Shown here piece after piece: positions 44,072 to 52,801 of a stretch of 64,000 nucleotides of DNA. Location: positions 1 to 64,000 of the forward strand of contig CAVQVG010000006.1 of the NCBI GenBank assembly GCA_963717125.1, read 5' to 3'. The position numbers and the translations under genes were made by a program. Within the stretch, counting starts at the first letter, position 1; the number at the start of each line of letters is the position of its first letter. The notes beneath the pieces are model-generated. The model searched no databases, was not told the origin of the DNA, and saw nothing but the letters and a program-made list of their open reading frames with translations. This stretch comes from RYN-230 sp963717125. GTDB lineage: Bacteria > Actinomycetota > Actinomycetes > Streptosporangiales > Streptosporangiaceae.

Positions 44072-44620
44072 TCAGTAGATGAAGGGGATCAGCATCTTGG
44101 TTGAGTGCTTGTACTCTGGATACGAGTCGGGGAAGAGCTTGGTCATAGAGCGCTCCTCCACAATGGCGCTGTAGATGAAGTACGCTCCAATCAGTAGCAC
44201 CGCTACGAGCCAATATAGGCTGACGGCGATTGTCGTGCCGATCATCGCAAGGATAATGCCCGAGTAGATGGGATGACGAACCCTGTGGTATGGACCGGTA
44301 GTGACTAGTTCCGGATCGGCCTTCTGAGACATCGGCATTCCCCAGTTCCGGCCAAGGTACACTCTGGCCCAGATAGCCAGGGCCAGCCCCAGTGCGAAAA
44401 TAGCCAGGCCGATGCCCTGCAACCATGGGTCGTTCGTGGCCACATGCTCTTTAAAGGCTTTAATCCGCAGCAAGAGAAGAATAACCAGAATGACACCGAT
44501 CCGGATTCCTGCGAACCGGGTCCATCTCGTCTGGCCAACCTTGACACCGAAGGACGCTGCGAGCCAATAGATCCAGAACGCTACCCAGCCAGCGAAGATG
44601 ACAACGTCAACGACATGCAT
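44072..44620 (-). CDS. isoprenylcysteine carboxyl methyltransferase-like membrane protein
   Basis: 182 residues from ATG 44620, about four to five helices. GPYHRVRHPIYSGIILAMIGTTIA is the RHPxY substrate/SAM signature of the ICMT/PEMT membrane methyltransferases, and VEERSMTKLFPDSYPEYKHSTKMLIP the conserved C-terminal Glu-Glu-Arg region. The gene is visibly richer in A+T and rarer codons (ATA, TTA-like third positions) than its neighbours, which suggests recent transfer. Confidence 0.85.
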   Translation of the reverse strand: MHVVDVVIFAGWVAFWIYWLAASFGVKVGQTRWTRFAGIRIGVILVILLLLRIKAFKEHVATNDPWLQGIGLAIFALGLALAIWARVYLGRNWGMPMSQKADPELVTTGPYHRVRHPIYSGIILAMIGTTIAVSLYWLVAVLLIGAYFIYSAIVEERSMTKLFPDSYPEYKHSTKMLIPFIY

Positions 44621-44807
44621 AGCAGAACTCCCTGATCTGAACGCTGGCCGGATCAAGGCGCTGGCCCGCCACGACCCGCCTGATCATCGAAGGCCGATGA
44701 TCACATAGACAGTACCGCTGCGGCTCACGTGCGCAGGTAGACGATTCCGGACAGGCCTGGACGGCTGGCTCGTGGCTGCGTGGCCGGGGACGGCGGATAC
44801 TGGGCGC

Positions 44808-45530
44808 ATGGCAGGCGACGACGAGGACGGCTTCGGCTCCGAACGCGACTTCATGGACGCGCTGCGGGTGCTGAAGGCGCGCAGCGGGCTGAGCTACCGG
44901 GACATCGCCGCGCGGATGTCGCGCACCGGCCCGCGTCATGCCATGGCCCGCAGCACCCTGGCCAGCCTGCTGGCCGGGAACTCACTGCCGCGGCGGCCGG
45001 GCCAGGTCGCGGCCCTGGTCGAGGTACTGGCCGCGGAACTGAGCGAGCCTGGCCAGGCCCCGCGCTATATGCGGGCGTGGTCGCGGCTCATCGCCGCCCG
45101 CGGCAAGACAGAACTGCCCGCCGCGTCAGCGCCGGCCCGGCCAGCCCCGCTCGTGCTGGGGGCACCGGCTGCCCGGCCTGCCGCGTCCGTCCAAGTACAG
45201 CCGCCTGACCCGCTCCGCGCTGCCACCACCTCGCCGCCCGAGAACCCGTTCAGCGGGCCGCAGATAAGAGCGCTCTTCTTCTGGCTGACGTTGCTCACGG
45301 TCATCGCCTTCGTGATGTGGGCGATGCTGCCGCCCGGTGTCCCCTTCTGGCTGGTCTGGCTGGCGAACATATGGCCGCTGCCGCTCGCGGGGCTGGTCAA
45401 CTGGTTTGGGCGAGATGGCAGGCGGCGCCGGGCCGGCCTGAGCGATGCGCCCGCCGGGTATCTGCGCACGGAGTACCGGGACAGCCGGCTGGCCGCCCGG
45501 CCGGGGCTGGCCGGCCGCTGGCCCGGCTGA
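44808..45530 (+). CDS. helix-turn-helix protein with C-terminal membrane helices
   Basis: 240 residues. Residues 10-85 form an actinobacterial XRE-like domain (DALRVLKARSGLSYRDIAARMSRTGPRHAMARSTLASLLAGNSLPRRPGQVAALVEVL). A Pro/Ala-rich linker follows, then two membrane segments (ALFFWLTLLTVIAFVMWAML and PFWLVWLANIWPLPLAGLVNWF). Such membrane-tethered regulators are frequent in Streptomyces-like genomes, mostly uncharacterised. Confidence 0.8.
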   Translation: MAGDDEDGFGSERDFMDALRVLKARSGLSYRDIAARMSRTGPRHAMARSTLASLLAGNSLPRRPGQVAALVEVLAAELSEPGQAPRYMRAWSRLIAARGKTELPAASAPARPAPLVLGAPAARPAASVQVQPPDPLRAATTSPPENPFSGPQIRALFFWLTLLTVIAFVMWAMLPPGVPFWLVWLANIWPLPLAGLVNWFGRDGRRRRAGLSDAPAGYLRTEYRDSRLAARPGLAGRWPG

Positions 45531-45535
45531 ACGGC

Positions 45536-45730
45536 GTGAAGAACCAGAACGCCACCGTCGACTGTCATGGCGACCAGTGGTGGTCCACCAAATATATCTG
45601 CACCTCCGTACCGCAACTCCGCAAGCTGCTTAACGGCTCCCAGGTGGCAATCGCCGACACAGAGCGCGCAGAGTTGGAGCGTCTGATCGTCGGTGATCAT
45701 CGCTTCCACGAGCGGCGCCGCCCACCCTGA
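45536..45730 (+). CDS. small hypothetical protein
   Basis: 64 residues from GTG 45536 (KNQNATVDCHGDQWWSTKYI then CTSVPQLRKLLNGSQVAIADTERAELERLIVGDHRF). Codon third positions are mostly G or C, as in real genes here, but no family or ribosome-binding site is recognised. Confidence 0.35.
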   Translation: MKNQNATVDCHGDQWWSTKYICTSVPQLRKLLNGSQVAIADTERAELERLIVGDHRFHERRRPP

Positions 45731-45738
45731 TGACCTGA

Positions 45739-47928
45739 TCAGGGTGACTGCGTCCTGCCTCGAGTGATCTCCGCCGATTCGGCCTGCACTGGCGCGCTCA
45801 AGGGCAGCGGGACGGCCTCGTGTGTGTCGCTCTCCGGCTCCAGGGGAGGCTCCGGCCCGGCGGCGAACCGGAGAGCTGAGAACGGCACTTCCCAGGCCGC
45901 GCGGCCGTCGGCCCTGGCCCGGGAGATTCCGCCAGCTTGTCGAAGCCGGCCGCCGGGCATGACGTCGTGAGAGATCAGCGTGGCAGGAAGGCGCACCTCG
46001 GCGGTGATACCGCCGTCTGGTGGCTTCCTCAGCTCCACCGCGATGCCATGCAGCGCCGCGAGGAGCGAGACCGCGAACAAGCCCACCTGCCGGGAATCCG
46101 CCACGTCCGCGAGGGGTGGATGGGCCAGCCGCCAGTTGAGCCGCCTCAGCTGCTCCTCGGACATGCCCTTTCCGCTGTCGGTAATGGTGATGAGCGAGCC
46201 GCCGTCACGCACTGTCCGCCCGGACGCGATCACCTGGGTCGTCTGGGGCGAAAACGCGGTGGCGTTCTCCAGCAGCTCGGCTAGGAGGTGCACTGTGTCC
46301 ACCGCAGCACTCCCGCTGACCAGGACACCTGGCTGGACGTTCAGAATGACCCGGTCGTACTGCTCAATCTCGGACACCGCGGCCCGGAGCACGTCCACCA
46401 AGGAGAATGGCTCGGCCGGCTGGCCTGCCGTCTCCTGGCCCGCGAGGACGAGCGCGCTGTCTGAGTGGCGCCGCAGCCGGGTGACCAGATGATCTATCTG
46501 GAACAGGCCGGCCAGCCGTTCCGGGTCATCCTCGCTGAGTTCCAAGCTGTCGATCAGCCGCAGCAACCGTTCCTGAAGGGAATAGCTGCGCCGGAAGAAA
46601 CTGGCGGATAGGGCACGGATACTCTCGCGCTGCCGTGCCTGTTCCGCAGCCAGCCGCAGCGCCTCCCCGTGGACCCGGTCGAAGGCCCGGGCGACCTGGC
46701 CGATCTCGCCGGAGGACCGCACGTCGATCGGTGTCACCGGCGCAGGGTGCTCCGGCTTCCCGGCCACGCCCAGCGTGCGGGCCACCGCTGGCAGGCGTTC
46801 CCCGGCGACGTCCAGGGCTACTTCCAGCCGTCGCAGTGGGCGCGTCATAGACCTGGCAATGATCAGGGTGGCCAGCAGGACAAGGGCCAAGGCGGCCAGC
46901 GCGGCGGCCCCGGTGATCATCGCGGACCGCATCGCGCTCTGCTGCAGACCCTGGGCGTAGCCCGTGATCCAATCCGTAAGCTGCTGCTCGGCGTGCCGCA
47001 TCCAGCCGACGGTGTAGGACATCCCGGCCCGCCACTGCTGGCCGGCCTGGGCACCGAGGGCCAGCGGGCCATTCCCCGCCGCTATCGCGCGCTGTTCCAC
47101 CGCCTGGGCCTGCGTGGCCTGCGCGGCGGTCAACGTGGTGCCGAGCGCCCAGCTCTCCTCAGGGGTCGCCGAGCTGCGGAACGACGCGAGGTCACTGGCT
47201 TGCCGCGCCTGGGCGGAGGTCAGCGCGGTGAGCGCCCCGGGGTCGAAGTGGCCCTGGGCAAGCGCCACGCCGAGCATGGCTTGCTGCTGCGAGGCTTGGT
47301 CCTTCATCCTGGACAGCGAGCCGAGCGCGCGCACACTGGTGATGAGCGCGGAATTGCCGCTCAGATCGGCGATGCCGTCGTTGATCGCGAACAGGTCGGC
47401 TGTCGCCCCGGAATAGCCGTTAATCACGGCTAGTGCGGGCGCCTGGGCCAGCGCAGCCTGCCTGCGCAGGCCAGGCAGTTCGGCGATGCTGGCCAGGACC
47501 GCAGCCGCACTGGCCCGCGTCTGGGCCGGGTATCCGTGGTCAAGCGGGAGAACTAGCCGGCGCACCGTGGCCGCCCAGCGGTCGGTGGTCGCATACTGCC
47601 GGTGCAGTGCCACCAGCCCAGCGACCGGGCGCCCCTGTGCGATGAACGCGCCCGTGTCGGCCCGCTCGTTCTCCAGTGCCTGCGCCAGGCCGGTGACCTG
47701 CCGACCAACCGCGGCGAGCCGGCCGACTTGGCCGTAGGCCGCCGCGCTGCGCGTCGCGCCGGCGATCCGCAGCCCGGCGAGCGCTAGCCCTAGCACCACC
47801 GGAATGGCGACCAGGACCATCAGCCGGGAGGCCACCCGCCAGTTCCGTGGAGCCAGCGCCGGGCCCCTCGCGCCCCGGGCGGGCAAACCGCCGGGAGGGG
47901 CGGCATTGACCGAACTGGACTGGCTCAT
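45739..47928 (-). CDS. nitrate/nitrite-sensor (NIT)-type membrane histidine kinase
   Basis: 729 residues from ATG 47928 (preceded by GAGG). A helix (LMVLVAIPVVLGLALAGLRI) leads to an extracellular NIT-like helical domain with ALENERADTGAFIAQGRP, a second helix (ALAALALVLLATLIIA), a HAMP-like segment (RPLRRLEVALDVAG), the dimerisation region LFQIDHLVTRLRRHSDSALVLAGQ and an ATPase domain ending FAVSLLAALHGIAVELRK. N-box is LAELLENATAFSPQ and G-box DSGKGM. This is the CvnA-type architecture, but the partner small genes of Cvn systems are not next to it. Confidence 0.87.
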   Translation of the reverse strand: MSQSSSVNAAPPGGLPARGARGPALAPRNWRVASRLMVLVAIPVVLGLALAGLRIAGATRSAAAYGQVGRLAAVGRQVTGLAQALENERADTGAFIAQGRPVAGLVALHRQYATTDRWAATVRRLVLPLDHGYPAQTRASAAAVLASIAELPGLRRQAALAQAPALAVINGYSGATADLFAINDGIADLSGNSALITSVRALGSLSRMKDQASQQQAMLGVALAQGHFDPGALTALTSAQARQASDLASFRSSATPEESWALGTTLTAAQATQAQAVEQRAIAAGNGPLALGAQAGQQWRAGMSYTVGWMRHAEQQLTDWITGYAQGLQQSAMRSAMITGAAALAALALVLLATLIIARSMTRPLRRLEVALDVAGERLPAVARTLGVAGKPEHPAPVTPIDVRSSGEIGQVARAFDRVHGEALRLAAEQARQRESIRALSASFFRRSYSLQERLLRLIDSLELSEDDPERLAGLFQIDHLVTRLRRHSDSALVLAGQETAGQPAEPFSLVDVLRAAVSEIEQYDRVILNVQPGVLVSGSAAVDTVHLLAELLENATAFSPQTTQVIASGRTVRDGGSLITITDSGKGMSEEQLRRLNWRLAHPPLADVADSRQVGLFAVSLLAALHGIAVELRKPPDGGITAEVRLPATLISHDVMPGGRLRQAGGISRARADGRAAWEVPFSALRFAAGPEPPLEPESDTHEAVPLPLSAPVQAESAEITRGRTQSP

Positions 47929-48150
47929 TGCGTGTCCTCGCTGATCCGGGAAGCTGCTTTCGAGGCCACGAGCAATTCTCCAGGCCGTCTTAGGCAAGGG
48001 GGTACGACAGGCCACCTTTCCCCATTCCCCCCCAAGACCATACCTCCGTGCCAGCCTGCCGCATACCGCTCCGTTAGCCAAGCTGCGCCTGGGGCCTAAG
48101 TGACCTGAGCGAGCGAATGGTACTTAAAAAGGCGTATATCACCACACGAT

Positions 48151-48246
48151 TCGTTCAAGCTGTCGTCTGACCCGCTGTTCGTGGAGAAGGTCGTGGACGT
48201 GGTGGGCCTGTACCACAACCCGCCGGAGAAGGCGGTGGTGCTGTGA
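48151..48246 (+). mobile_element. IS630-family transposase remnant
   Basis: 32 codons reading SFKLSSDPLFVEKVVDVVGL then YHNPPEKAVVL and stop. This is an internal segment of IS630-type transposases from just before the DDE catalytic region. No inverted repeats or rest of the element were seen. Confidence 0.75.
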
Positions 48247-48331
48247 TACCCCGGCACCAGTCAATCGGTTCAGCATGCCGGATTTCATCGAGACCGATCA
48301 TGCATGAATGCCGCCGTGGCGCGCTTGCCGA

Positions 48332-48580
48332 TCATTTCCCTGCGGGACGGGTCGGGTGGAACAGGTCCGCCACGAGGTCGGCCGCGGTCGAGTCGGTGAG
48401 CGTCCACGGCAGGTAGATCGCCCGGTAGATGATGGGAGCGATTATGTGGTCGACGACATCGTCGCTGGTGACTGCCCGCGGTTCCAGCGCACTCTCGATC
48501 AGGGTCGCGGCTTCGGCGCGGCGATTGCGCAGGCAGCCGAACTCGCTCTCGCCGGCGGTGGCCGCACCGGCGCGGAGCAT
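48332..48580 (-). pseudogene. C-terminal fragment of a TetR-type regulator
   Basis: Reads RRAEAATLIESALEPRAVTSDDVVDHIIAPIIYRAIYLPWTLTDSTAADLVADLF, the ligand domain C-terminus of a TetR protein. The DNA-binding domain is absent; the frame is overlapped divergently by the MFS remnant. Confidence 0.7.
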
Positions 48581-49004
48581 GGCAGCGTTGGCCGGCGCCG
48601 AAACCGCATCCCGGCCCGCTCACCTAACGCCGACCCGAACTCCGGACGCCGTGCCGCGGCGGCCGCGGACCCTGCCGCCCACCGCGGCATTCGCGGGGGC
48701 CGGACTCACCTTCGCCGCCCTGTATCTGGCCGCTGGAGCCCCGACCCCGCTCCTCGTGATCTTCCAGCAGGAGTGGGGCGGTGCACTGCGCGCGATCACC
48801 CCCCTGGCGGAAATGCACCAGCGGGCCGGACTGTTCGCCGCCGTCTATATGGTCGCCTACCTCAGCTTCGGTGGGCCGGCCATCATCGCCGGTCTGCTCG
48901 TCGCGCCGGTCGGGCTCCTGGCGACCGTGCTCGGATACGGCATGGCCATCATTGTCGCGGCGTCGGCCGGCCTGGCCGCCCAGATCCGTAACACCCGGAA
49001 CTAG
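48579..49004 (+). pseudogene. MFS transporter remnant with large internal deletion
   Basis: One frame joins helix 1 (FAGAGLTFAALYLAAGAPTPLLVIFQQEW) directly to the last helices (HQRAGLFAAVYMVAYLSFGGPAIIAG and VGLLATVLGYGMAIIVAASAGLAA). About ten helices are missing, yet the frame remains open over 141 residues. Confidence 0.7.
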
Positions 49005-49058
49005 CCGAGGAACACCGTCCAGGTACTCCAACAGGTAAAAGACTTGGACGACCCAGCA

Positions 49059-49220
49059 TTACGGCGGGTCCTCGGGCGTTTCGGCGAGCCGGGCGTGCAG
49101 CCGTTCCCGGATTTCGGCGGGGTCGTAGGCACGGCGCCGCCGTTCGGCGCGGGCGATCACCACTCCGGTGGCGGCCACACCTGCGAACGCTGCCAGTCCC
49201 AGCACTTTCCACCAGCGCAT
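49059..49220 (-). CDS. 53-residue single-helix membrane protein
   Basis: MRWWKVLGLAAFAGVAATGV then VIARAERRRRAYDPAEIRERLHARL: one N-terminal membrane helix followed by a basic stop-transfer region and a charged helix. This small type is common in actinomycetes as an uncharacterised protein. ATG 49220. Confidence 0.65.
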   Translation of the reverse strand: MRWWKVLGLAAFAGVAATGVVIARAERRRRAYDPAEIRERLHARLAETPEDPP

Positions 49221-49236
49221 CTGCTTAGGTTAGAGC

Positions 49237-49898
49237 GTGCCCGCCGCGAGCATCACGCTGGATGAAGCCGTGGATCTGGTCCGCACCGGTGATGTGTGGC
49301 TGTTCCGCGGGCGCACTATGGCCGACCGTGCGATCCAGGTGGCCACCAACAGCCCGGTTAACCACGTCGGCATGTCCGTGGTCATCGACGACCTGCCGCC
49401 GCTGATGTGGCATGCCGAGCTTGGCCGCTCGCTGCCCGACGTGTGGGCCGGGGCCGGCACCGTGGGGTCCAGCTGCAGGACCTGCGCGGGGCGGTCGTCA
49501 TCTGGGCTGGCAGGTATGGCCAGCGGGCGTGGCTGCGCCAGCTGGACCCGCCGGCGACCCGCGAGATGGAGGACGCCGTCCTGCGCACGATCGCGCGGCT
49601 GGATGGCACCCCCTTTCCCTCCACCGCCCGGCTCGCGTCGCGGTGGCTGCTCGGCCGCGGCCCAGCCATCAGGCACCAGGCCCGCGACACCGACCTGGAG
49701 ACCGCCTACTGCGCGGAGGTGCTGGCCGTGACCTACCAGGCCATGGGACTGCTGGCCAGCGCGCGGCATCCGAACTGGTACGACGCCGGCCGTTTCTGGA
49801 GCGGGGATCACCTCGGCCTGTCGGCGGGGTTCCGGCTCGGCGGCGAGATCGCCGTGCACATCCCGCCGGGCGGCCCGGGTGCGCGCCGCCACCATTAG
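49237..49898 (+). CDS. YiiX-type permuted NlpC/P60-like protein, one frameshift
   Basis: The N-terminal frame reads DLVRTGDVWLFRGRTMADRAIQ and NSPVNHVGMSVVIDD with the catalytic-type His (NHVGM); after a shift near 49460 the other frame gives HRGVQLQDLRGAVVIW and TAYCAEVLAVTYQAMGLL with the nucleophile-type Cys. The order His first, Cys last is the circular permutation of the YaeF/YiiX group. Likely a hydrolase of amide bonds, substrate unknown. Start GTG 49237. Confidence 0.7.
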
Positions 49899-49944
49899 CC
49901 TCGGCCTTCGTCTGGATGAGGCCTGAAGGCCGGTCGATCACGTA

Positions 49945-50012
49945 AAAGTGCCTTTGAACTAGGAGGATTGGGCTTGGCTAAGGTCCGTCCGCCTCAGTCC
50001 GAACGGCACTTT
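49945..50012. repeat. short inverted-repeat element (possible IS end or MITE)
   Basis: AAAGTGCC at 49945 and its complement GGCACTTT at 50005 bound a 68-bp stretch; similarity continues imperfectly inward. No coding sequence inside. It could be the end of a lost insertion sequence. Confidence 0.4.
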
Positions 50013-50080
50013 CCAGGTGCTTCGGCGGCGGCCTGGAAGGTGTAGAAACGAGGTAGTAACTCGACGGCGAGGAGTCTGGC

Positions 50081-50437
50081 ATGGCAGAGCTGCAGTTAGA
50101 AGGCGGCGAACTGGTGCTTCACCTATCGGGTGCGGAGAAAGCCGAGGCAGTCCACGGCGACCTTCGTGTGCCGCTGTCGGCGATTCGCGGTGTCGAGGTG
50201 CTCGACGACGCCCACAGCTGGACCGGGATCGGGGCCGGGTTCAAGGTCGGGATGCGCGTCCCCGGCGTCGCCACTGTGGCCACTGTCCGCGGCCATGGCG
50301 AGAAGGTGTTCGTCGCGGTCCACGGCGACACGCCCCGCGGCGTGCGGGTGCGCTTGGAGGGTGCCCCCTGGGATGAGTGGATCGTCGGCTGCGCAGATCC
50401 CGAAGCCGTCGCCGCCACCCTGGCGCCAGCGGGCTGA
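50081..50437 (+). CDS. conserved hypothetical protein, PH-like
   Basis: 118 residues. ELVLHLSGAEKAEAVHGDLRVPLSAIRGVEVLDDAHSWTGIGAGFKVGMRVPGVATVATVRGHGEKVFVAVHGDTPRGVRVRL is an all-beta pattern ending in a helix (DPEAVAATL), as in small PH-like proteins widespread in actinobacteria. Function unknown. Confidence 0.75.
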   Translation: MAELQLEGGELVLHLSGAEKAEAVHGDLRVPLSAIRGVEVLDDAHSWTGIGAGFKVGMRVPGVATVATVRGHGEKVFVAVHGDTPRGVRVRLEGAPWDEWIVGCADPEAVAATLAPAG

Positions 50438-50569
50438 ACCGTCGCTGCAGTGAGGTAGAGGCGTGGATCACCGCAGTGGTGACCGCACGCCAGCTTCGGA
50501 CCATTCACCTATCTGTCCGGCCGCGGGCATTGACCGGAGCCGTCACGTGAGGCCGGCCGCATGCGGACC

Positions 50570-50905
50570 TTACTGCGTGGGGACGCCCCGGCGGCGCGAG
50601 CTGTCGCGGAAGCCTTCGTTGCCAACGATTGCCCGCAGGGCAACGACGTGCCCGTCATACGCTGCCCGCCCGGCCGCGGTCAGCGACAGGCTGGTCCGCA
50701 CTCGCGATGCGCAGGTGGCCTTGTGCACCTCGATGTAGCCGGCCTCATGCAGGACGCGTATGTGCTTGGACAGAACCGAGTCGGCCACTCCCAGACCCTC
50801 CCGCACGGTGGCGAAGTCGGCGGAGTCGACAGCGGAGAGTATCGCGCAGATCTGGAGCCGGTTCGGCGCGTGCACGATCTCGTCGAAGCGGGCGGCGGTA
50901 CTCAT
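50570..50905 (-). CDS. winged-helix transcriptional regulator
   Basis: 111 residues. FDEIVHAPNRLQICAILSAVDSADFATVREGLGVADSVLSKHIRVLHEAGYIEVHK is an ArsR/MarR-like winged helix of the single-domain type common next to membrane-protein genes. ATG 50905 overlaps the stop of the upstream membrane-protein gene (ATGA), so they are co-translated. The long inverted repeat at 51376-51422 is its likely operator. Confidence 0.87.
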   Translation of the reverse strand: MSTAARFDEIVHAPNRLQICAILSAVDSADFATVREGLGVADSVLSKHIRVLHEAGYIEVHKATCASRVRTSLSLTAAGRAAYDGHVVALRAIVGNEGFRDSSRRRGVPTQ

Positions 50906-51384
50906 TGGCCTGTCTGCAGGCGCGCCCGGAGTAGTTTGTCCGTCCAGCGCCCGAACACAACCGCGAGGGGCACGGTGAGTACACCTGCTGCGAGGAACGC
51001 GCCGCGTATCCCGCGATCAAGGTCGAGCCAGCAAGCGACCGCGATCAGCGCGCTCAGGGTCAGGACGTGGCCAGCGAAGACGGCTCGTGTGCAGGTATCG
51101 AAATACTGCATCGCGACACCCACACGGCGCTGGTTCAGCCACATCAGCGCGCCGCAGCCGACCGTATACCCAGCCACCGACCAAGCGAACAGCACCCAGC
51201 TGCGCAGCTCTGCCTCGGCGATCGCGCCGCCGGCCAGCAAGCCGAGCGCCAGGTGGTACCAGCCTGGTGCGATGATCCGGTCGGCCAGCCAGGAGCGGCT
51301 GCCGTCGATAGCTGCTATCGCGCTTGCGGCCTCGCTGGGTGCAAACGCGGCGGCCGCGCCGCCCCGGTCTTCGTCACTTGCCAT
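50902..51384 (-). CDS. four-helix membrane protein linked to a winged-helix regulator
   Basis: 160 residues from ATG 51384 (ATG 51402 possible). Hydrophobic segments include LALGLLAGGAIAEAEL, WVLFAWSVAGYTVGCGALMWL, AGHVLTLSALIAVACWL and FLAAGVLTVPLAVVF. No family recognised with confidence. Its start codon lies inside the long inverted repeat. Confidence 0.7.
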   Translation of the reverse strand: MASDEDRGGAAAAFAPSEAASAIAAIDGSRSWLADRIIAPGWYHLALGLLAGGAIAEAELRSWVLFAWSVAGYTVGCGALMWLNQRRVGVAMQYFDTCTRAVFAGHVLTLSALIAVACWLDLDRGIRGAFLAAGVLTVPLAVVFGRWTDKLLRARLQTGQ

Positions 51385-51422
51385 GATGGAAAGTCTAGGC
51401 ATGACTTTCCATCATGGCAAGT
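51376..51422. promoter_or_regulatory. long inverted repeat with 20-bp arms at the regulator operon start
   Basis: Arms 51376-51395 and 51403-51422, perfect over 20 bp, around a 7-base centre; the core is TGGAAAGTC-TAGGCAT-GACTTTCCA. It covers the start codon of the membrane-protein gene. It may be an operator for the winged-helix regulator or a hairpin terminator for the upstream dehydratase gene. Confidence 0.75.
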
Positions 51423-51478
51423 CAAGCTGAGCAAGCCGCCACAGCCCAGGTCTTCCCTGTTCCTGGGCATCGGGGTTT

Positions 51479-52477
51479 TCAGCTGTCCAGCTGCGATGGG
51501 GACATGTTGGCGCCGGTGATGATGACGGCGACGCGCTCGCTGGGCGCGGGCTTGTACGCGCCGGTGAGCAGGGCCGCGACGCCGACCGAGGCGGCCGGCT
51601 CGGCTGCGATGCGCGCGGTCTGCCAAAGCGTGCGCTGCGCGCTGCGGATGGCGTCATCGTCCACGAGCACCACGTCCTCGACGTAGGCCTGGGTGATCGG
51701 GAAGACCAGGTCGCCGACGCGGCGCGGGGCGAGGGCATCCACGGCGATGCTGCCAGCCGGGGCATCGACGGGCGCGCCGGCCGCCCGGGCCCGGACGAGG
51801 GTCGGCGCGCCGTCGGGCTCCACGCCGATGACCCGGGCGGTGCCAGCGAAGTACGAGGCAATCCCGGCGATGAGGCCGCCACCGCCGACCGGGACCAGCA
51901 CCGTGTCCAGCGGCCCGGCCTGGCCGTCGAGCTCGAGGGCGAGCGTGGCCTGACCGAGTATGGTCTCCCGCTGGTCGTAAGCGGGCACGCTCATCGCGCC
52001 GGACGTAGCGATCCACTGCTGCGCGGCCTCCAGCGCGTCGGCATAACGATCGCCTCCGACCACCAGGTCCGCCAGCTGACGGATGCGCTCGATCTTGGCC
52101 GGGGACGACACGGTGGGCACGAAGATTCTCGCCGGGATGCCCAGCCGGTGCGCGGCATACGCGACCGCGACGCCGTGGTTGCCGCCCGACGCGGCCGCCA
52201 CCCCGGCCGGCGGCACGTCCCTGAGCAGGAGGTTCGTGAACGCGCCGCGGGCCTTGAACGACCCCGCGCACTGCAGCTGCTCCAGCTTGAGGGTCACCGG
52301 CTCGGTCAGGTCGAGCTGGACGACCGGCGTCCGGCGCAGGTAGGAGCGGATCGTGTCGTAGGCACGCTGAATGTCCTCACGCGTAATCACGAGATGCTGC
52401 CCTCCGTCAGGAGCCGGGCCCGGCGCTGGCCCCGGCCGGGCGGGCCGGTGCCCGGGGGCCTGCGTGTCACCAGTCAC
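51479..52477 (-). CDS. threonine/serine dehydratase-like PLP enzyme
   Basis: 332 residues. PLP-binding Lys in CAGSFKARGAF, phosphate loop VGGGGLIAG, substrate loop AASGGNHGVAVAYAA. Fold type II, close to catabolic threonine dehydratase or serine racemase; lacks the C-terminal ACT domain of biosynthetic IlvA. GTG 52477 overlaps the ArsR gene end; a shorter start near 52394 (VITREDIQ) would remove a disordered Pro-rich leader. Confidence 0.87.
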   Translation of the reverse strand: MTGDTQAPGHRPARPGPAPGPAPDGGQHLVITREDIQRAYDTIRSYLRRTPVVQLDLTEPVTLKLEQLQCAGSFKARGAFTNLLLRDVPPAGVAAASGGNHGVAVAYAAHRLGIPARIFVPTVSSPAKIERIRQLADLVVGGDRYADALEAAQQWIATSGAMSVPAYDQRETILGQATLALELDGQAGPLDTVLVPVGGGGLIAGIASYFAGTARVIGVEPDGAPTLVRARAAGAPVDAPAGSIAVDALAPRRVGDLVFPITQAYVEDVVLVDDDAIRSAQRTLWQTARIAAEPAASVGVAALLTGAYKPAPSERVAVIITGANMSPSQLDS

Positions 52478-52769
52478 TGGCGAATGCCTCCTTTGCTCGG
52501 GCGATGCGGTCCTCGTCGCGCTTGTAGAAGACCCACTGCTTGATCTTCCTGCCCCTGATCAGGCCCGCCCTGGAAAGCAGCTTCAGATGCTCGCCGCAGG
52601 TCGGCGAGCTGACGCCCAGCTTCTCCGCGATGAACAGCGCGCACACGCCGTCTTCGATCAGATCGCCGTCGCGCTGCGGCGGGAAGTTGGCCACCGGGTC
52701 ACGCAGCCACTCAAGGACCTGAAGGCGCTTGTCGTTGCCCAGGGCCTTGAGGAGATCCACGTCAAGCAC
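52467..52769 (-). CDS. ArsR-type winged-helix regulator
   Basis: 100 residues from GTG 52769. LLKALGNDKRLQVLEWLRDP, LIEDGVCALFIAEKLGVSSPTCGEHLKLLSRAGLIRGRKIKQWVFYKR is a typical ArsR-like dimeric winged helix. Cysteines are present in GVCALF and SPTCGEH but not as a classical CxC metal site. It overlaps the dehydratase gene by 11 bp and probably regulates it. Confidence 0.87.
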   Translation of the reverse strand: MLDVDLLKALGNDKRLQVLEWLRDPVANFPPQRDGDLIEDGVCALFIAEKLGVSSPTCGEHLKLLSRAGLIRGRKIKQWVFYKRDEDRIARAKEAFASDW

Positions 52770-52801
52770 AAAGGTATTATGGCAAATAGCTAACTAACTG
52801 T

